Virus record (IMG/VR): IMGVR_UViG_3300040801_004793
Location: 57,017-121,016 of that record
DNA: 64,000 nucleotides
Origin: a virus
Direction: 5' to 3' (one strand)
In this document: positions 53,196 through 60,315 of the stretch, piece by piece
How positions within the stretch are numbered: the first letter of the stretch is position 1
How the letters are laid out: the number at the start of each line of letters is the position of its first letter
Made by a program: the position numbers and the translations under genes
The notes under the pieces: model-generated
The model's input: the letters and a program-made list of their open reading frames with translations, nothing else
What the model was told of the DNA's origin: nothing
Database searches by the model: none

Positions 53196-53859
53196 ACTTA
53201 ATTTCTTCTAATTGTTTTTTAATAACTTCTATATTCTTAGCGTTTTGTTCTCTTTTTTCAATAAGTTTAGAGATACGCTTTTCTCTTTGAAGGGCCTCTT
53301 CTGGATCATTAGAGTTGCCAATAAAGATCTCTTCAGCCAGAGACTTGTAAGCTTCAGCATCTCCATGTAGAGGTTCTCCTACGGTACGCCTAACAAGAAT
53401 TTGAGCTTTATCGAGAGTCTCTACTAGACTTTTAAGTTCATGAACTTTGATTGCTGGTAGAGACTCCCTATCTTCTTCTGATAGATCACGAATAGACACT
53501 GTTCCATCTGGATTAGACTCAAGAATATCGTACTGGTCAAAGAAAGCTTCTATAAGCCGATACATCTTTTTCATAGCAATGATCGTCATAGCGTCAAAAT
53601 GAGCGCTATCGGATATGTAACTATGTAGTGTGTTTTGAGCTGTCTTTTCTTTTAGTTTGGCTTGTAGGGCCTCACGTCTACTACTCCAACGCTCTTTCTG
53701 GCCTTTCTTACGTAGGTAGTCTAAATTCATACCATACTTCTTGTGAAGATCCTCATATGTGGGATACCAGTGTTTCTTGGTAAACGTTTCGGGATCTGTC
53801 ACAAAATAGCCAGTGATGTATTCGGTTGCTATCTGTTCCCAGGGATATTTCTCGTTCAT
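53185..53859 (-). CDS. Terminase small subunit-like protein
   Basis: The 224-residue protein begins MNEKYPWEQIATEYITGYFVTD. It continues with YPTYEDLHKKYGMNLDYLRKKGQKERWSSRREALQ, which resembles the small terminase helix-turn-helix: DL-x-x-KY-G, then helix, then E-x-W-x-x-R-x-x. A long helix with many Lys/Glu residues follows. It would recognise packaging sites and hand DNA to TerL. It lies upstream of terL in transcription order but is separated from it by the oppositely oriented PAS gene. Confidence 0.6.
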   Translation of the reverse strand: MNEKYPWEQIATEYITGYFVTDPETFTKKHWYPTYEDLHKKYGMNLDYLRKKGQKERWSSRREALQAKLKEKTAQNTLHSYISDSAHFDAMTIIAMKKMYRLIEAFFDQYDILESNPDGTVSIRDLSEEDRESLPAIKVHELKSLVETLDKAQILVRRTVGEPLHGDAEAYKSLAEEIFIGNSNDPEEALQREKRISKLIEKREQNAKNIEVIKKQLEEIKSNS

Positions 53860-53868
53860 AGATAGGGT

Positions 53869-54249
53869 TTATGGGTGATCTACTAATGTAGTGTATTTGA
53901 CGTTGTGTGGTAGGTAAGAAGGGTCACGTACGATAAAAGTAGTGTCTAAATCACATATAGAAGCATAGTCTTCTAGAGTAGTTTGTAATAGACGTGTTTC
54001 TGTCTCTCCTTTAGGTGAGAGGAGGTAAACGTGTTTTCCTAAGTCGAGAAGATGTAAAGCTGAGATTAGTAATTCTGTAGTACGTCCAGTTTGGGAAAAG
54101 ACATCTTCAGAATTAATGGGCTTCGCGTTATTTCGACTTTTGAGAATCATCAACATTTGACAAGGGTTTGACCACTTTGATCTGCGATTGATATAGACGT
54201 TGTGTGGCATCAAACCTAATTTTCTTCTAAACGTAGCTGTGTTATCCAT
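53869..54249 (-). CDS. Small protein with GRTT motif (unknown)
   Basis: This 126-residue protein shows two different parts. The N-terminal third contains HNVYINRRSKWSNPC, reminiscent of DUF4326-type (VYIGR-x-SKWGNPF) sequences. The middle has SQTGRTTELLISALHLLDLGKHVYLLSPKGETE, comparable to a TGRTT...A...GKHVY segment in small phage P-loop-like proteins. The two together are unusual, but neither is complete. It lies 9 bases before terS, in the same operon, and could act in packaging. Confidence 0.4.
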   Translation of the reverse strand: MDNTATFRRKLGLMPHNVYINRRSKWSNPCQMLMILKSRNNAKPINSEDVFSQTGRTTELLISALHLLDLGKHVYLLSPKGETETRLLQTTLEDYASICDLDTTFIVRDPSYLPHNVKYTTLVDHP

Positions 54250-54547
54250 TAGGATGTGGTCCTTAATTTAAGGTGTACTTAAACATTCTAACATGATGAA
54301 AAAATGTATCACAGTGGTATAGGGTGACTTGTGTAGGGTAGTGATAGCAGGTAGTGAGGTAGTGAGAGAGAGCAGTATAAGAAGGGTAGGGTAGGAAGAA
54401 GGCTAGTTTTGGTAAATGGTGGAGAGAATGGTTTGTAGTCATAGAACACCCTCCATCCCATATACCGCAAGCGATCCAGCCATTTTTCGCGGTGTTATAC
54501 TGTGTTCAACAGGGAGAGAAATATCCCGCTCGGTTGAGACCTATCGG
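54250..54547. other. Non-coding region at junction of AT-rich and GC-rich parts
   Basis: This region has no convincing gene. Its first half is purine-rich (repeated GTAGG/GTAGTGA motifs), and base composition changes to GC-rich toward its end. A possible -10 (TATACT near 54496) lies about 50 bases before the long structured RNA described next. A 76-codon frame (54416-54646) covers both but reads through the hairpin and is not supported. Confidence 0.4.
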
Positions 54548-54628
54548 TTTCCTGAGTCCCGAATAGTAAACCGCCTATATAGAGGGAAGGAACCTCTATC
54601 GGCAAACTACTATAAAGGACTCAGGAAA
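54548..54628 (+). ncRNA. Long multi-stem RNA hairpin upstream of the GC-rich gene array
   Basis: A strongly nested structure. The outer 12-bp stem is TTTCCTGAGTCC (54548-54559) with GGACTCAGGAAA (54617-54628). Inside it are ATAGTA (54563-54568) with TACTAT (54608-54613), GCC/GGC, then ATAGAGG (54579-54585) with CCTCTAT (54593-54599) around a 7-base loop. It ends 28 bases before the ATG of the first gene in the array. It may be a leader for that gene or a processed small RNA. Confidence 0.6.
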
Positions 54629-54656
54629 TCCAAACCACATAATTGAGGATCAAATC

Positions 54657-55508
54657 ATGACAACTTCAATGTTAGCGCTCCGTAAAACGGAGCTTAACCC
54701 CGATATGGTTGCCGCCTTTAACGAAGGCAAGCTGATTGGCTACGCTACCACCGCTAGCGGCAATTTTAAGGGTGCTGCCGTGGGGAAGTTACACCGGGCA
54801 CTTAATAGCACGCTACCCCAAAGGGTCAAGCCGTTTAGTCACAGTGTCAACTGTGACACCCTCCCGGTGTCCTTGAGTGCTGGGGTGTCGTATCGCCTCG
54901 CCCTGGAATTTAAGGTGGAATCTGTCAGCGATACAAGCGAGGGCGCGGGCTTTAGCTTTAGCCTCCTCTATCGGCCTAATCAGGCTAAAGATCAGGGTAC
55001 CCTAGTGCGGGAACTCACCCGCCATGGTTATCCCGTTGAGGGTACCTTGAAAGTCTCCGTTTCCAATCTTGATAGTCCGTTCCCGAATTATTCGGCTCAG
55101 CTATCCGACACGGAATCGGTCGATAATACGTCGGAAACTAAGTTGGCACAATGGGTCAAAGTCCTGACCCCCATGGCAGAAAAGATCTACGATAAGGCGC
55201 TAGGGGTGACCCTAGCGCTCCCCTTAATGGAGTTCTATCTCGGGGGAACCATGTCTCTCAAAACCGTGTCTAAACTGGCATGGTCCGTATTCGTAGCGCG
55301 GTATAGCCGCGAAAGCCCTAATATTTTCCTAACTACGGAGGCCGCATATACAATGTGTTCCCTGCTAGGACGATTCCTAGCTACGTCCCCTTACTCTAGC
55401 GTCGAGCCTACACGGGCTCTCGTTAGTACCCTAGAAGTCGATTGGGACTTCCTCACAAAATACAGCTATTCGTTGGATGAAAATACGGACGAATTCGAGG
55501 TAATGTAA
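54657..55508 (+). CDS. Hypothetical protein, first gene of GC-rich array
   Basis: The 283-residue protein is unknown. It has a Ser/Val/Leu-rich first half with segments such as PVSLSAGVSYRLALEFKVES, suggesting beta strands. The C-terminal half contains helices (KLAQWVKVLTPMAEKIYDKAL, KTVSKLAWSVFVARYS). A ribosome binding site TTGAGGAT precedes the ATG. It uses many GC-rich codons (GCC, CTC, CCC), unlike the structural genes left of 54 kb. It is preceded by a structured RNA and followed by the first pseudoknot leader. No enzyme motif seen. Confidence 0.55.
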   Translation: MTTSMLALRKTELNPDMVAAFNEGKLIGYATTASGNFKGAAVGKLHRALNSTLPQRVKPFSHSVNCDTLPVSLSAGVSYRLALEFKVESVSDTSEGAGFSFSLLYRPNQAKDQGTLVRELTRHGYPVEGTLKVSVSNLDSPFPNYSAQLSDTESVDNTSETKLAQWVKVLTPMAEKIYDKALGVTLALPLMEFYLGGTMSLKTVSKLAWSVFVARYSRESPNIFLTTEAAYTMCSLLGRFLATSPYSSVEPTRALVSTLEVDWDFLTKYSYSLDENTDEFEVM

Positions 55509-55513
55509 TCTAT

Positions 55514-55551
55514 ACCGGGGGGGTTACTAACCCGGTAAAACCACAGTAACC
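55514..55551 (+). promoter_or_regulatory. Leader pseudoknot (variant with 7-bp second stem)
   Basis: Stem 1 is ACCGGG (55514-55519) with CCCGGT (55531-55536). The loop has GGTTACT (55522-55528), which pairs with AGTAACC (55545-55551), an H-type pseudoknot. The Shine-Dalgarno is a G-rich GGGGGGAGG (55570-55578) before the ATG at 55584, and GTAG/CTAC flank it. It differs in sequence from the other leaders but shares topology. Confidence 0.5.
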
Positions 55552-55583
55552 ATAACTAAGTAGAGTGTAGGGGGGAGGCTACG

Positions 55584-56276
55584 ATGGACCCGATTCATTT
55601 TAATCACTTAAGCTGTGAACAAATCACAGCAGCTACAGACCGAATTGTGGTCTATCGCAGCACCGCTAAGGTGGAATGGCTTGAACTTCATGCCGTACGG
55701 TCCCCCTATGGGGATGTTACAGGGTGGACCGTCACTAGACACAAATCCTGTGCTTTGACTCTGGAGACCGATAGTACCGGAATCCATAAAGGGTATGGCG
55801 AGGAGCCTACCTTAGATCATCGGGGTTACCTGACCCATAGTGCCAATATAGGAACCATTAAGGATGGGTTCCCGTTTGAACCATCATCCGACTATTTTTC
55901 CTTCTCCGATCGGGAAAATGCCTGGATTCCCGGTTGCCTTGGCAGAGCCCGGTCTGCCTTAGCTGAAGGCACCCTGTTTATAGCCGTCGAAGGCCATGGG
56001 GCTATGATCGGCTCCGTAGCCTATCAGTATCTCACGGGCATGATGCCCAAAGGGTCCGAGTCCATAGCCTTAACCCGTGCTATCGGGAAGGCACGTAAGC
56101 TAGAGCCTATTCCCGGCTCCGTAGACTGCCCTCTATACCACTATCGGGGTAGGGTAGCTACCGGCTCCAAGATCCCGAAACGGGATCTGCTAATCTATAA
56201 GCTGGCTCAGGATGAGTCGGTCTGGGGATTTTATATTCCCCAGGGAATAAATTTTGCCCGCAAGCGTAGGCGTTAA
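55584..56276 (+). CDS. Hypothetical protein (GC-rich array)
   Basis: The 230-residue protein is unknown. It begins MDPIHFNHLSCEQITAATDR and has beta-like segments (IVVYRSTAKVEWLELHAV). The centre has FIAVEGHGAMIGSVAYQYL, then KARKLEPIPGSV. It ends NFARKRRR, which looks like the FARK tag but lies at the C-terminus and is probably coincidental. The gene is followed by a strong terminator. Upstream leader described above. Confidence 0.55.
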   Translation: MDPIHFNHLSCEQITAATDRIVVYRSTAKVEWLELHAVRSPYGDVTGWTVTRHKSCALTLETDSTGIHKGYGEEPTLDHRGYLTHSANIGTIKDGFPFEPSSDYFSFSDRENAWIPGCLGRARSALAEGTLFIAVEGHGAMIGSVAYQYLTGMMPKGSESIALTRAIGKARKLEPIPGSVDCPLYHYRGRVATGSKIPKRDLLIYKLAQDESVWGFYIPQGINFARKRRR

Positions 56277-56305
56277 CGCTGCGGGATCGTATTCTATATT
56301 TTTTC

Positions 56306-56333
56306 CCGAAGGAATTTCTTCGGTATTTTTTTT
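56306..56333 (+). terminator. Rho-independent terminator
   Basis: CCGAAG (56306-56311) pairs with CTTCGG (56318-56323) with a 6-base loop, followed by TA and a run of eight T. It ends the unit with the 230-residue gene. Confidence 0.85.
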
Positions 56334-56417
56334 GTCTCTGAAAGTCTGCATTTTTATGTAGGCTCTTTTTTTGTACCCTTTTAGGGGGTGTCAAAAAAAC
56401 TGAGAGAGACACGGGTT

Positions 56418-56455
56418 AAGAAATTCTCCCTGGTGACAGTACCTAAAAATTTCTT
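56418..56455 (+). ncRNA. Structured leader element, copy 1
   Basis: AAGAAATT (56418-56425) pairs with AATTTCTT (56448-56455), and inside it GGTG (56432-56435) pairs with TACC (56440-56443) around ACAG. An internal loop separates the stems. The same element recurs at 63470-63508, where changes keep the pairing (G-T wobble in stem 1; GGTA/TACC in stem 2). It is followed by the leader pseudoknot at 56472 and the gene at 56507. Confidence 0.6.
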
Positions 56456-56471
56456 TTCGTAACACACTTTT

Positions 56472-56501
56472 GGGCTGGCATCCCGATATCACTGCTAGGA
56501 G
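56472..56501 (+). promoter_or_regulatory. Leader pseudoknot plus Shine-Dalgarno (variant TGGCA/TGCTA)
   Basis: GGG (56472-56474) pairs with CCC (56482-56484). The loop TGGCA (56476-56480) pairs with TGCTA (56493-56497) (one G-T wobble). AGGAG (56497-56501) follows, spaced normally to the ATG at 56507. Belongs to the leader family by topology while its stem 2 differs from the common GCGC version. Confidence 0.5.
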
Positions 56502-56506
56502 AAACC

Positions 56507-56761
56507 ATGGAATCTAACACCACGTTCAAGAAAGTTGTCGGTGAAGGGAAAGGGGGGTGGATCCCCTACTCCACCCTGTCCTGCAACGGACAAACCCGGG
56601 AGGGTGCCCAACTGTGGGTACCCATATCACAGTACGGGAGGGACTACTGGGATCTTACCCAGGCCCTCGACTACGGGGGAGTCCTCCTTTCGGAGGAGGA
56701 CACCATGGCGGCCCTAGCCGTTGGGGAGGGTTCCCCAGTCACAGGGGGTAACCTGTATTAG
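56507..56761 (+). CDS. Small hypothetical protein
   Basis: The 84-residue protein (MESNTTFKKVVGEGKGGW...) is not recognised. It has a Trp/Tyr-containing middle (LWVPISQYGRDYWDLTQALDYG), then LSEEDTMAALAVGEG. Two other frames are open across it because the DNA is GC-rich, but this frame has the Shine-Dalgarno and leader. It has the same 5' leader architecture as the gene at 63556, but their proteins are not evidently related. Confidence 0.5.
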   Translation: MESNTTFKKVVGEGKGGWIPYSTLSCNGQTREGAQLWVPISQYGRDYWDLTQALDYGGVLLSEEDTMAALAVGEGSPVTGGNLY

Positions 56762-56779
56762 ACCCCCAAACACAACTAG

Positions 56780-56810
56780 GGGTACTGTTCACGAGAGCAC
56801 GGCAGTACCC
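56780..56810 (+). other. Intercistronic hairpin
   Basis: GGGTACTG (56780-56787) pairs with CAGTACCC (56803-56810) with a 15-base loop. A related motif GCAGTACCCACAC followed by TCAC recurs near 60288. It may shield the 3' end of the preceding message or act as a weak terminator; no T run follows. Confidence 0.45.
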
Positions 56811-56837
56811 ACACCTCACACACTGTAAAACATACTA

Positions 56838-56863
56838 GGGGAGCGCCCCATACAGCGCAGGAG
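56838..56863 (+). promoter_or_regulatory. Leader pseudoknot plus Shine-Dalgarno (copy A)
   Basis: GGG/CCC hairpin with GCGC in its loop, able to pair with GCGC at 56855-56858, directly before AGGAG (56859-56863). From the hairpin to the ATG it is nearly identical to the leader at 58168-58193. Gene start at 56869. Confidence 0.55.
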
Positions 56864-56868
56864 AAATC

Positions 56869-57504
56869 ATGGGTTGGTTAATGCAGCGATCTGTTACTGT
56901 CGATGGGTTGAAAGTGGAGCTAGATTCCGTCAACTCGACGGATATAGAGGGAGGGACAGCACCTCCCCAGCCAAAGGTTTTCGTAGTAGAAGCACCCCTC
57001 CCCATGGGGCTAAATGACCACAAAGGATTTATTCTCTGCAAGGTAGGAGATGAATTACTATACTCCTACGGCCCCCGCCGGGAGGTGATAGAAGTGGTCG
57101 CCTTTGCATTTGAAGGTGACTGCCAGTGGACTCCCGTTGACGTTTGGAAGAAGCGCTGGGATCTTGCTAGATTCGTGGTCCCTTTGGGCCATGAATATTT
57201 TGAAGACGAGGAGTACGGAGAGTGGGTCCAAGGCGACTACAAGGGGATTGAGTTTATCCCCTCACCCGAAAAGGAGGGAAGACGTGCACGATATGTTCGA
57301 TGGGTCTGCACGGGATACCGTCAGGACGAAGGGTACTGGTGCCCTTGGGATGAAGCAGGGGCACACCCTTGCCAATGGGAAGACGTTGTTGCCCTGGTTG
57401 CGGACAAAAGGGGCGGGAAGCATCCCTTCGCTATCGCGGAGGCAGTGACAGTCCTCCCTGAGGGAGACTGCACGTTTTTGGAGGGAGTTGAGGCCGTCGC
57501 TTGA
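56869..57504 (+). CDS. Hypothetical protein (211 aa)
   Basis: The start at 56869 is set by the leader and Shine-Dalgarno. The product is acidic and Trp/Gly-rich, with segments such as VVEAPLPMGLNDHKGFILCK and PVDVWKKRWDLARFVVPLG. WVCTGYRQDEGYWCPWDEAG contains Cys and Trp but no known metal-binding pattern. Function unknown. It is one of several leader-carrying genes. Confidence 0.5.
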   Translation: MGWLMQRSVTVDGLKVELDSVNSTDIEGGTAPPQPKVFVVEAPLPMGLNDHKGFILCKVGDELLYSYGPRREVIEVVAFAFEGDCQWTPVDVWKKRWDLARFVVPLGHEYFEDEEYGEWVQGDYKGIEFIPSPEKEGRRARYVRWVCTGYRQDEGYWCPWDEAGAHPCQWEDVVALVADKRGGKHPFAIAEAVTVLPEGDCTFLEGVEAVA

Positions 57505-57526
57505 CCCTTTTTCACTAACCCCACAC

Positions 57527-57550
57527 CCCCGCCCTGGCTCACTACCGGGG
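57527..57550 (+). other. Intercistronic C-rich/G-rich hairpin
   Basis: CCCCG (57527-57531) pairs with CGGGG (57546-57550). Equivalent hairpins (CCCC, 10-14 bases, GGGG) follow most genes of the array. Here no T run follows, so termination would be weak. Confidence 0.4.
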
Positions 57551-57570
57551 CACCTCACACATAAACTTTA

Positions 57571-57598
57571 GGGACGCGCCCCCGTAATAGCGCAGAGG
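57571..57598 (+). promoter_or_regulatory. Leader pseudoknot plus Shine-Dalgarno (copy B)
   Basis: GGG at 57571-57573 pairs with CCC (57581-57583). The loop GCGC can pair with GCGC at 57590-57593. GAGG at 57595-57598 follows. Gene start at 57604. Confidence 0.5.
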
Positions 57599-57603
57599 AT
57601 AGG

Positions 57604-58110
57604 ATGGAAAATACTTTAACCAAGCTGCAACTTCGACGCTATTCCGTTCAAGAAGTGAAAAGCCTATTGAACCTAAACGGATTCTCCAACGGGCAGCATT
57701 ACGCTGCCTGGAGCAAGGTCAAAATGGACTCCGTAGACTGGAATTTTGCGGAAGAGGCGATGCGATGCTTTGAGTCCATTGACCCATCTACGCTTGATGG
57801 GATGGAGGATCTGCTCCGCTTTATGAAAAGGGGTGGGCGAGAATCCTGCTCCGCCATATCCCTTGTTAAGGGAGCGAGTTCGTTTTCTGTTCGGGTGGCT
57901 CCTAGCATCGCCACCGGGCGGCTTGATGACACCGCATGGACTTCCGTATCCACCTGCTGGGATGCGGGACAGTACAGCCTCGCATTTGCCCAATTGGGCA
58001 CTAAGGGCAGCGCACCTTGGGGCTGCGTCTGCTCCCAAGTGCGGTTTATCCGTTTAGGCAATACCCCGGAATTAAGTCACAAGGCCGTAGACATCATGCG
58101 TACGGCTTAG
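57604..58110 (+). CDS. Hypothetical protein (168 aa)
   Basis: The 168-residue protein is unknown. It begins MENTLTKLQLRRYSVQEVKSL with a helical N-terminus and has a Ser/Trp-rich middle (SCSAISLVKGASSFSVRVAPS). Several other long frames exist on both strands because of the GC content, but only this one has a Shine-Dalgarno and leader. It ends before a C-rich/G-rich hairpin with T run near 58120-58155. Confidence 0.5.
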   Translation: MENTLTKLQLRRYSVQEVKSLLNLNGFSNGQHYAAWSKVKMDSVDWNFAEEAMRCFESIDPSTLDGMEDLLRFMKRGGRESCSAISLVKGASSFSVRVAPSIATGRLDDTAWTSVSTCWDAGQYSLAFAQLGTKGSAPWGCVCSQVRFIRLGNTPELSHKAVDIMRTA

Positions 58111-58167
58111 CCTCGCATCCCACCTCCGCTCGGGCTAACCACTGGGGCTTTTTGCACCAAAACTCTA

Positions 58168-58193
58168 GGGGAGCGCCCCTTACAGCGCAGGAG
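58168..58193 (+). promoter_or_regulatory. Leader pseudoknot plus Shine-Dalgarno (copy C)
   Basis: GGG/CCC hairpin (58168-58170 with 58177-58179) whose loop GCGC can pair with GCGC (58185-58188), before AGGAG (58189-58193). One base differs from copy A over the leader. Gene start 58199. Confidence 0.55.
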
Positions 58194-58198
58194 AAATC

Positions 58199-58537
58199 AT
58201 GACCATTCGTATCGTTCACGCATTACCAAACTCTTGGTTCCCCATACCGGGGGCTAAGGTGACCATGGCGGGGTTGACCGCTGCACAGGTTTCCGAAATC
58301 TGTCATCGGCATGAGGTCATTTCACACGTCAGGTACCCGGATCATGCCGAGAATATCAGCAAGGAACTGGGGGTTGACCTCCCAGTAGGAGTTGAAAACG
58401 CCCCGTCCCCTGCTGGTAGTGCTGACACGTTTATCGTGGCTTCCCGTCGCTTTGATGGGGGCATTGATTACGTCCATGTCTGGGACGCAAATCCGGACTA
58501 TGCAGAACTTGAGTTTCTGCATGAACAATCATTTTAA
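58199..58537 (+). CDS. Possible DUF1874/B116-like protein (viral ring-nuclease superfamily, inactive-looking)
   Basis: The 112-residue protein may belong to the DUF1874 superfamily (which includes the viral ring nuclease AcrIII-1). The alignment is a segment ISHVRYPDHAENISKELG followed by VDLPV. It fits the family pattern S-x-[IV]-x-x-x-x-x-A-E-x-[LI]-S-x-x-LG-V-x-x-PV and comes after a helix (GLTAAQVSEICHRH). The family's catalytic His position is Tyr46 here, although nearby His43 and His49 exist. If related, it may bind cyclic oligoadenylate without cleaving it, or do something else. It is short, single-domain, and encoded within the accessory array where anti-defence genes are common. Confidence 0.4.
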   Translation: MTIRIVHALPNSWFPIPGAKVTMAGLTAAQVSEICHRHEVISHVRYPDHAENISKELGVDLPVGVENAPSPAGSADTFIVASRRFDGGIDYVHVWDANPDYAELEFLHEQSF

Positions 58538-58543
58538 GGGGAC

Positions 58544-58999
58544 ATGGATATAGACTTAGAGTGGCTTGCTAGACTTAGCGAAGCTATAGAGGCCTGGCAC
58601 ACCTCGGGAAACCAAGAGACAGAGTGGATTGAAGTGTCGCTCTGGACTGACCCCCCACAAGAGTTTCTAGATTACGAGCAGTTGTGTCTAAAAGGGGGTC
58701 TGGGGTCTCTTTTGGATTATGGAAGCGGGTGCGACCTCTTGGAAAATTTTCAGGATTGTTTAGCCCAGAGCCTAGATCCTTCACAGGGTTGGAGATTTAA
58801 GCTAGCCGTTGCTCTTAACTCCCTATCTTGGGAACAACGGTACCGGACTGGCAAAAAACCATTCATCTGGGAATATATAGCCCGGACCTCTTATAAGCAA
58901 ACACCAGAAGAGTGTGAAAAATTTCTCCGGCAATTTTGCATCTCTGTAGGAGAGTGGCAAAAAGATGACCGTGGGAACTTCTGTGAAATTGCTTATTAA
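58544..58999 (+). CDS. Hypothetical protein (151 aa), coupled to the previous gene
   Basis: It starts 6 bases after the stop of the previous gene, with an AAGGGG ribosome binding site and no pseudoknot leader. Its sequence is acidic and helical with many Trp (MDIDLEWLARLSEAIEAW, WRFKLAVALNSLSWEQRY). No motif recognised. It is the only gene pair in this part of the array that shares a single leader. Confidence 0.5.
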   Translation: MDIDLEWLARLSEAIEAWHTSGNQETEWIEVSLWTDPPQEFLDYEQLCLKGGLGSLLDYGSGCDLLENFQDCLAQSLDPSQGWRFKLAVALNSLSWEQRYRTGKKPFIWEYIARTSYKQTPEECEKFLRQFCISVGEWQKDDRGNFCEIAY

Positions 59000-59044
59000 G
59001 ACAGAGTACCTCCACGCCCAGACTAACCCCCATAAAAAACATAA

Positions 59045-59070
59045 GGGTCGCGCCCTGTACAGCGCGGAGG
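59045..59070 (+). promoter_or_regulatory. Leader pseudoknot plus Shine-Dalgarno (copy D)
   Basis: GGG (59045-59047) pairs with CCC (59053-59055). The loop CGCG can pair with CGCG at 59063-59066. GGAGG (59066-59070) follows. Gene start 59076. Confidence 0.5.
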
Positions 59071-59075
59071 ATAAC

Positions 59076-59912
59076 ATGACTTCAGTGTGTGCATTCAAGA
59101 TACAGTACGAAAAAGTGTCGAACAACACCGCCCGCTGGGTGAAATCCAGCTTTGAAGAGGCGGAGTATATCGAAGCCGAGACCAACCACCCCGACGGGAT
59201 ACACTCGTCTTGCGCCGTTCGGCGTATAGATGAGGAAACCCGGCGCTTTCTCATCAAACACCGGGAGGGCAGACAGTTAGGTCGGGTTTCCTACGTATCC
59301 CTTTGCAGAAAGATAACTGCAAGGGAGTTAACAGAGGATCAAATACCTCTGTTAATTCGACGATGTATGAAAGCGAAAGGCCTTGAGGCCGTACGTCGAT
59401 ACGGCAGCAATAACAAGTATGTCCTCGACTGGGGATACGACGTAATGGCCGGATTAGAAGTGGAACCTCTAATCGAGTCATCTCCACTGCCGGACCTCCG
59501 GCCAAAGCTATTTGAAAAGACGAAAAAGGGCTTTACGTTTAAGGCTCCAAAGGGGTGTACCCATCCCAAGAATCTGGAGCATCTACCGAATTGGCTTACA
59601 GTAAAGGTAGAGCCTTACAATAGTCTGTCAGATTATGTGACGGAACTAACTATCAAGAAGCCCATCACTCCAGGGCTAGTCGAGGAGCTTAATAAACTTG
59701 CTAAGGAGGTCGATCACTCTTTGAGGAATAGTGATCGACGGATTGCGGGGGAGGACGTGCTCATGTGCTCCACCCTCTACTTTATTTACAAAAGTGCCAT
59801 GTTTAGTGTCTCTAAAGCTCTAGACCTGGCGCTTAAAGATACAAAAGGCGATGTTAGCAAGGCTACCGCCTTATTAAACTCGGGTACGCCGCCCGATTAT
59901 CGCGTCGATTAA
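59076..59912 (+). CDS. Hypothetical protein (278 aa)
   Basis: The start at 59076 lies after the leader, so a longer reading from 58965 is rejected. The protein (MTSVCAFKIQYEKVSNNT...) has a charged helical layout: ELTEDQIPLLIRRCMKAKGLEAVRRYG, a Pro-rich part, then EELNKLAKEVDHSLRNSDRR. It ends with ALDLALKDTKGDVSKATALLN, a helix suggestive of a DNA-binding Fis-like pattern, but this is not established. Function unknown. Confidence 0.5.
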   Translation: MTSVCAFKIQYEKVSNNTARWVKSSFEEAEYIEAETNHPDGIHSSCAVRRIDEETRRFLIKHREGRQLGRVSYVSLCRKITARELTEDQIPLLIRRCMKAKGLEAVRRYGSNNKYVLDWGYDVMAGLEVEPLIESSPLPDLRPKLFEKTKKGFTFKAPKGCTHPKNLEHLPNWLTVKVEPYNSLSDYVTELTIKKPITPGLVEELNKLAKEVDHSLRNSDRRIAGEDVLMCSTLYFIYKSAMFSVSKALDLALKDTKGDVSKATALLNSGTPPDYRVD

Positions 59913-59960
59913 TCTAGTTGACCCCCCGGCTAACCACTGGGGCATCTCACAACAACTTTA

Positions 59961-59988
59961 GGGGAGCGCCCCCGTAAGAGCGCGGAGA
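59961..59988 (+). promoter_or_regulatory. Leader pseudoknot plus Shine-Dalgarno (copy E)
   Basis: GGG (59961-59963) pairs with CCC (59971-59973). The GCGC of the loop can pair with GCGC (59980-59983). GGAGA (59984-59988) follows. The start is a GTG at 59995. Confidence 0.5.
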
Positions 59989-59994
59989 GTCACA

Positions 59995-60237
59995 GTGTTT
60001 GAATCCTTCGAAACTTTTATCGCCCAAGTAAACGAATGCTTTCCGGGCGCAGAGTGCATTATGTACTCCCCCGGTTTGTACATCGGAAGGCGGCAGGGGG
60101 TCGAAATTAGATACGACGAGGACGGCTGGTACGCCGAACTTGTAGGAGTCGGTGGGAAGGGGGACACTCTAGAGTTGGCGATTGCCGATTCTATTGCAGT
60201 GTCCGAAGAACACTGGCAAGCGCAGCAAGACCGTTAA
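59995..60237 (+). CDS. Small hypothetical protein (80 aa)
   Basis: The GTG start lies directly after the leader. The protein MFESFETFIAQVNECFPGAE... has helix-strand-strand pattern (CIMYSPGLYIGRRQGVEIRYDEDGWYAELVG), then a C-terminal helix (DTLELAIADSIAVSEEHW). This resembles a small antitoxin-like or dsRNA-binding-like fold but no motif is specific. Ends before an intrinsic terminator. Confidence 0.5.
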   Translation: MFESFETFIAQVNECFPGAECIMYSPGLYIGRRQGVEIRYDEDGWYAELVGVGGKGDTLELAIADSIAVSEEHWQAQQDR

Positions 60238-60257
60238 CCTTAAGTCAGTTTGCACCC

Positions 60258-60283
60258 GCCCCGGTGGTTTGCAGGGGCTTTTT
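60258..60283 (+). terminator. Rho-independent terminator
   Basis: GCCCC (60258-60262) pairs with GGGGC (60274-60278), followed by TTTTT. It separates the 80-residue gene from the pentapeptide-repeat gene. Confidence 0.7.
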
Positions 60284-60315
60284 GTGGGCAGTACCCACAC
60301 GTCACGTAAAAATAA

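Noticed and set aside
54416-54646. A 76-codon plus-strand frame upstream of the first GC-rich gene
   Set aside because: It reads through the long perfect multi-stem structure at 54548-54628, has no ribosome binding site and a composition unlike the neighbouring genes. Treated as non-coding leader.
56158-56412. An 84-codon minus-strand frame
   Set aside because: It overlaps the end of the 230-residue gene, a strong plus-strand terminator and AT-rich intergenic DNA. No ribosome binding site.
56410-56506. Identification of the duplicated element as a known riboswitch (for example glutamine or preQ1)
   Set aside because: The conserved core sequences of those classes as I know them are not found. 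It is reported as an unnamed structured element.
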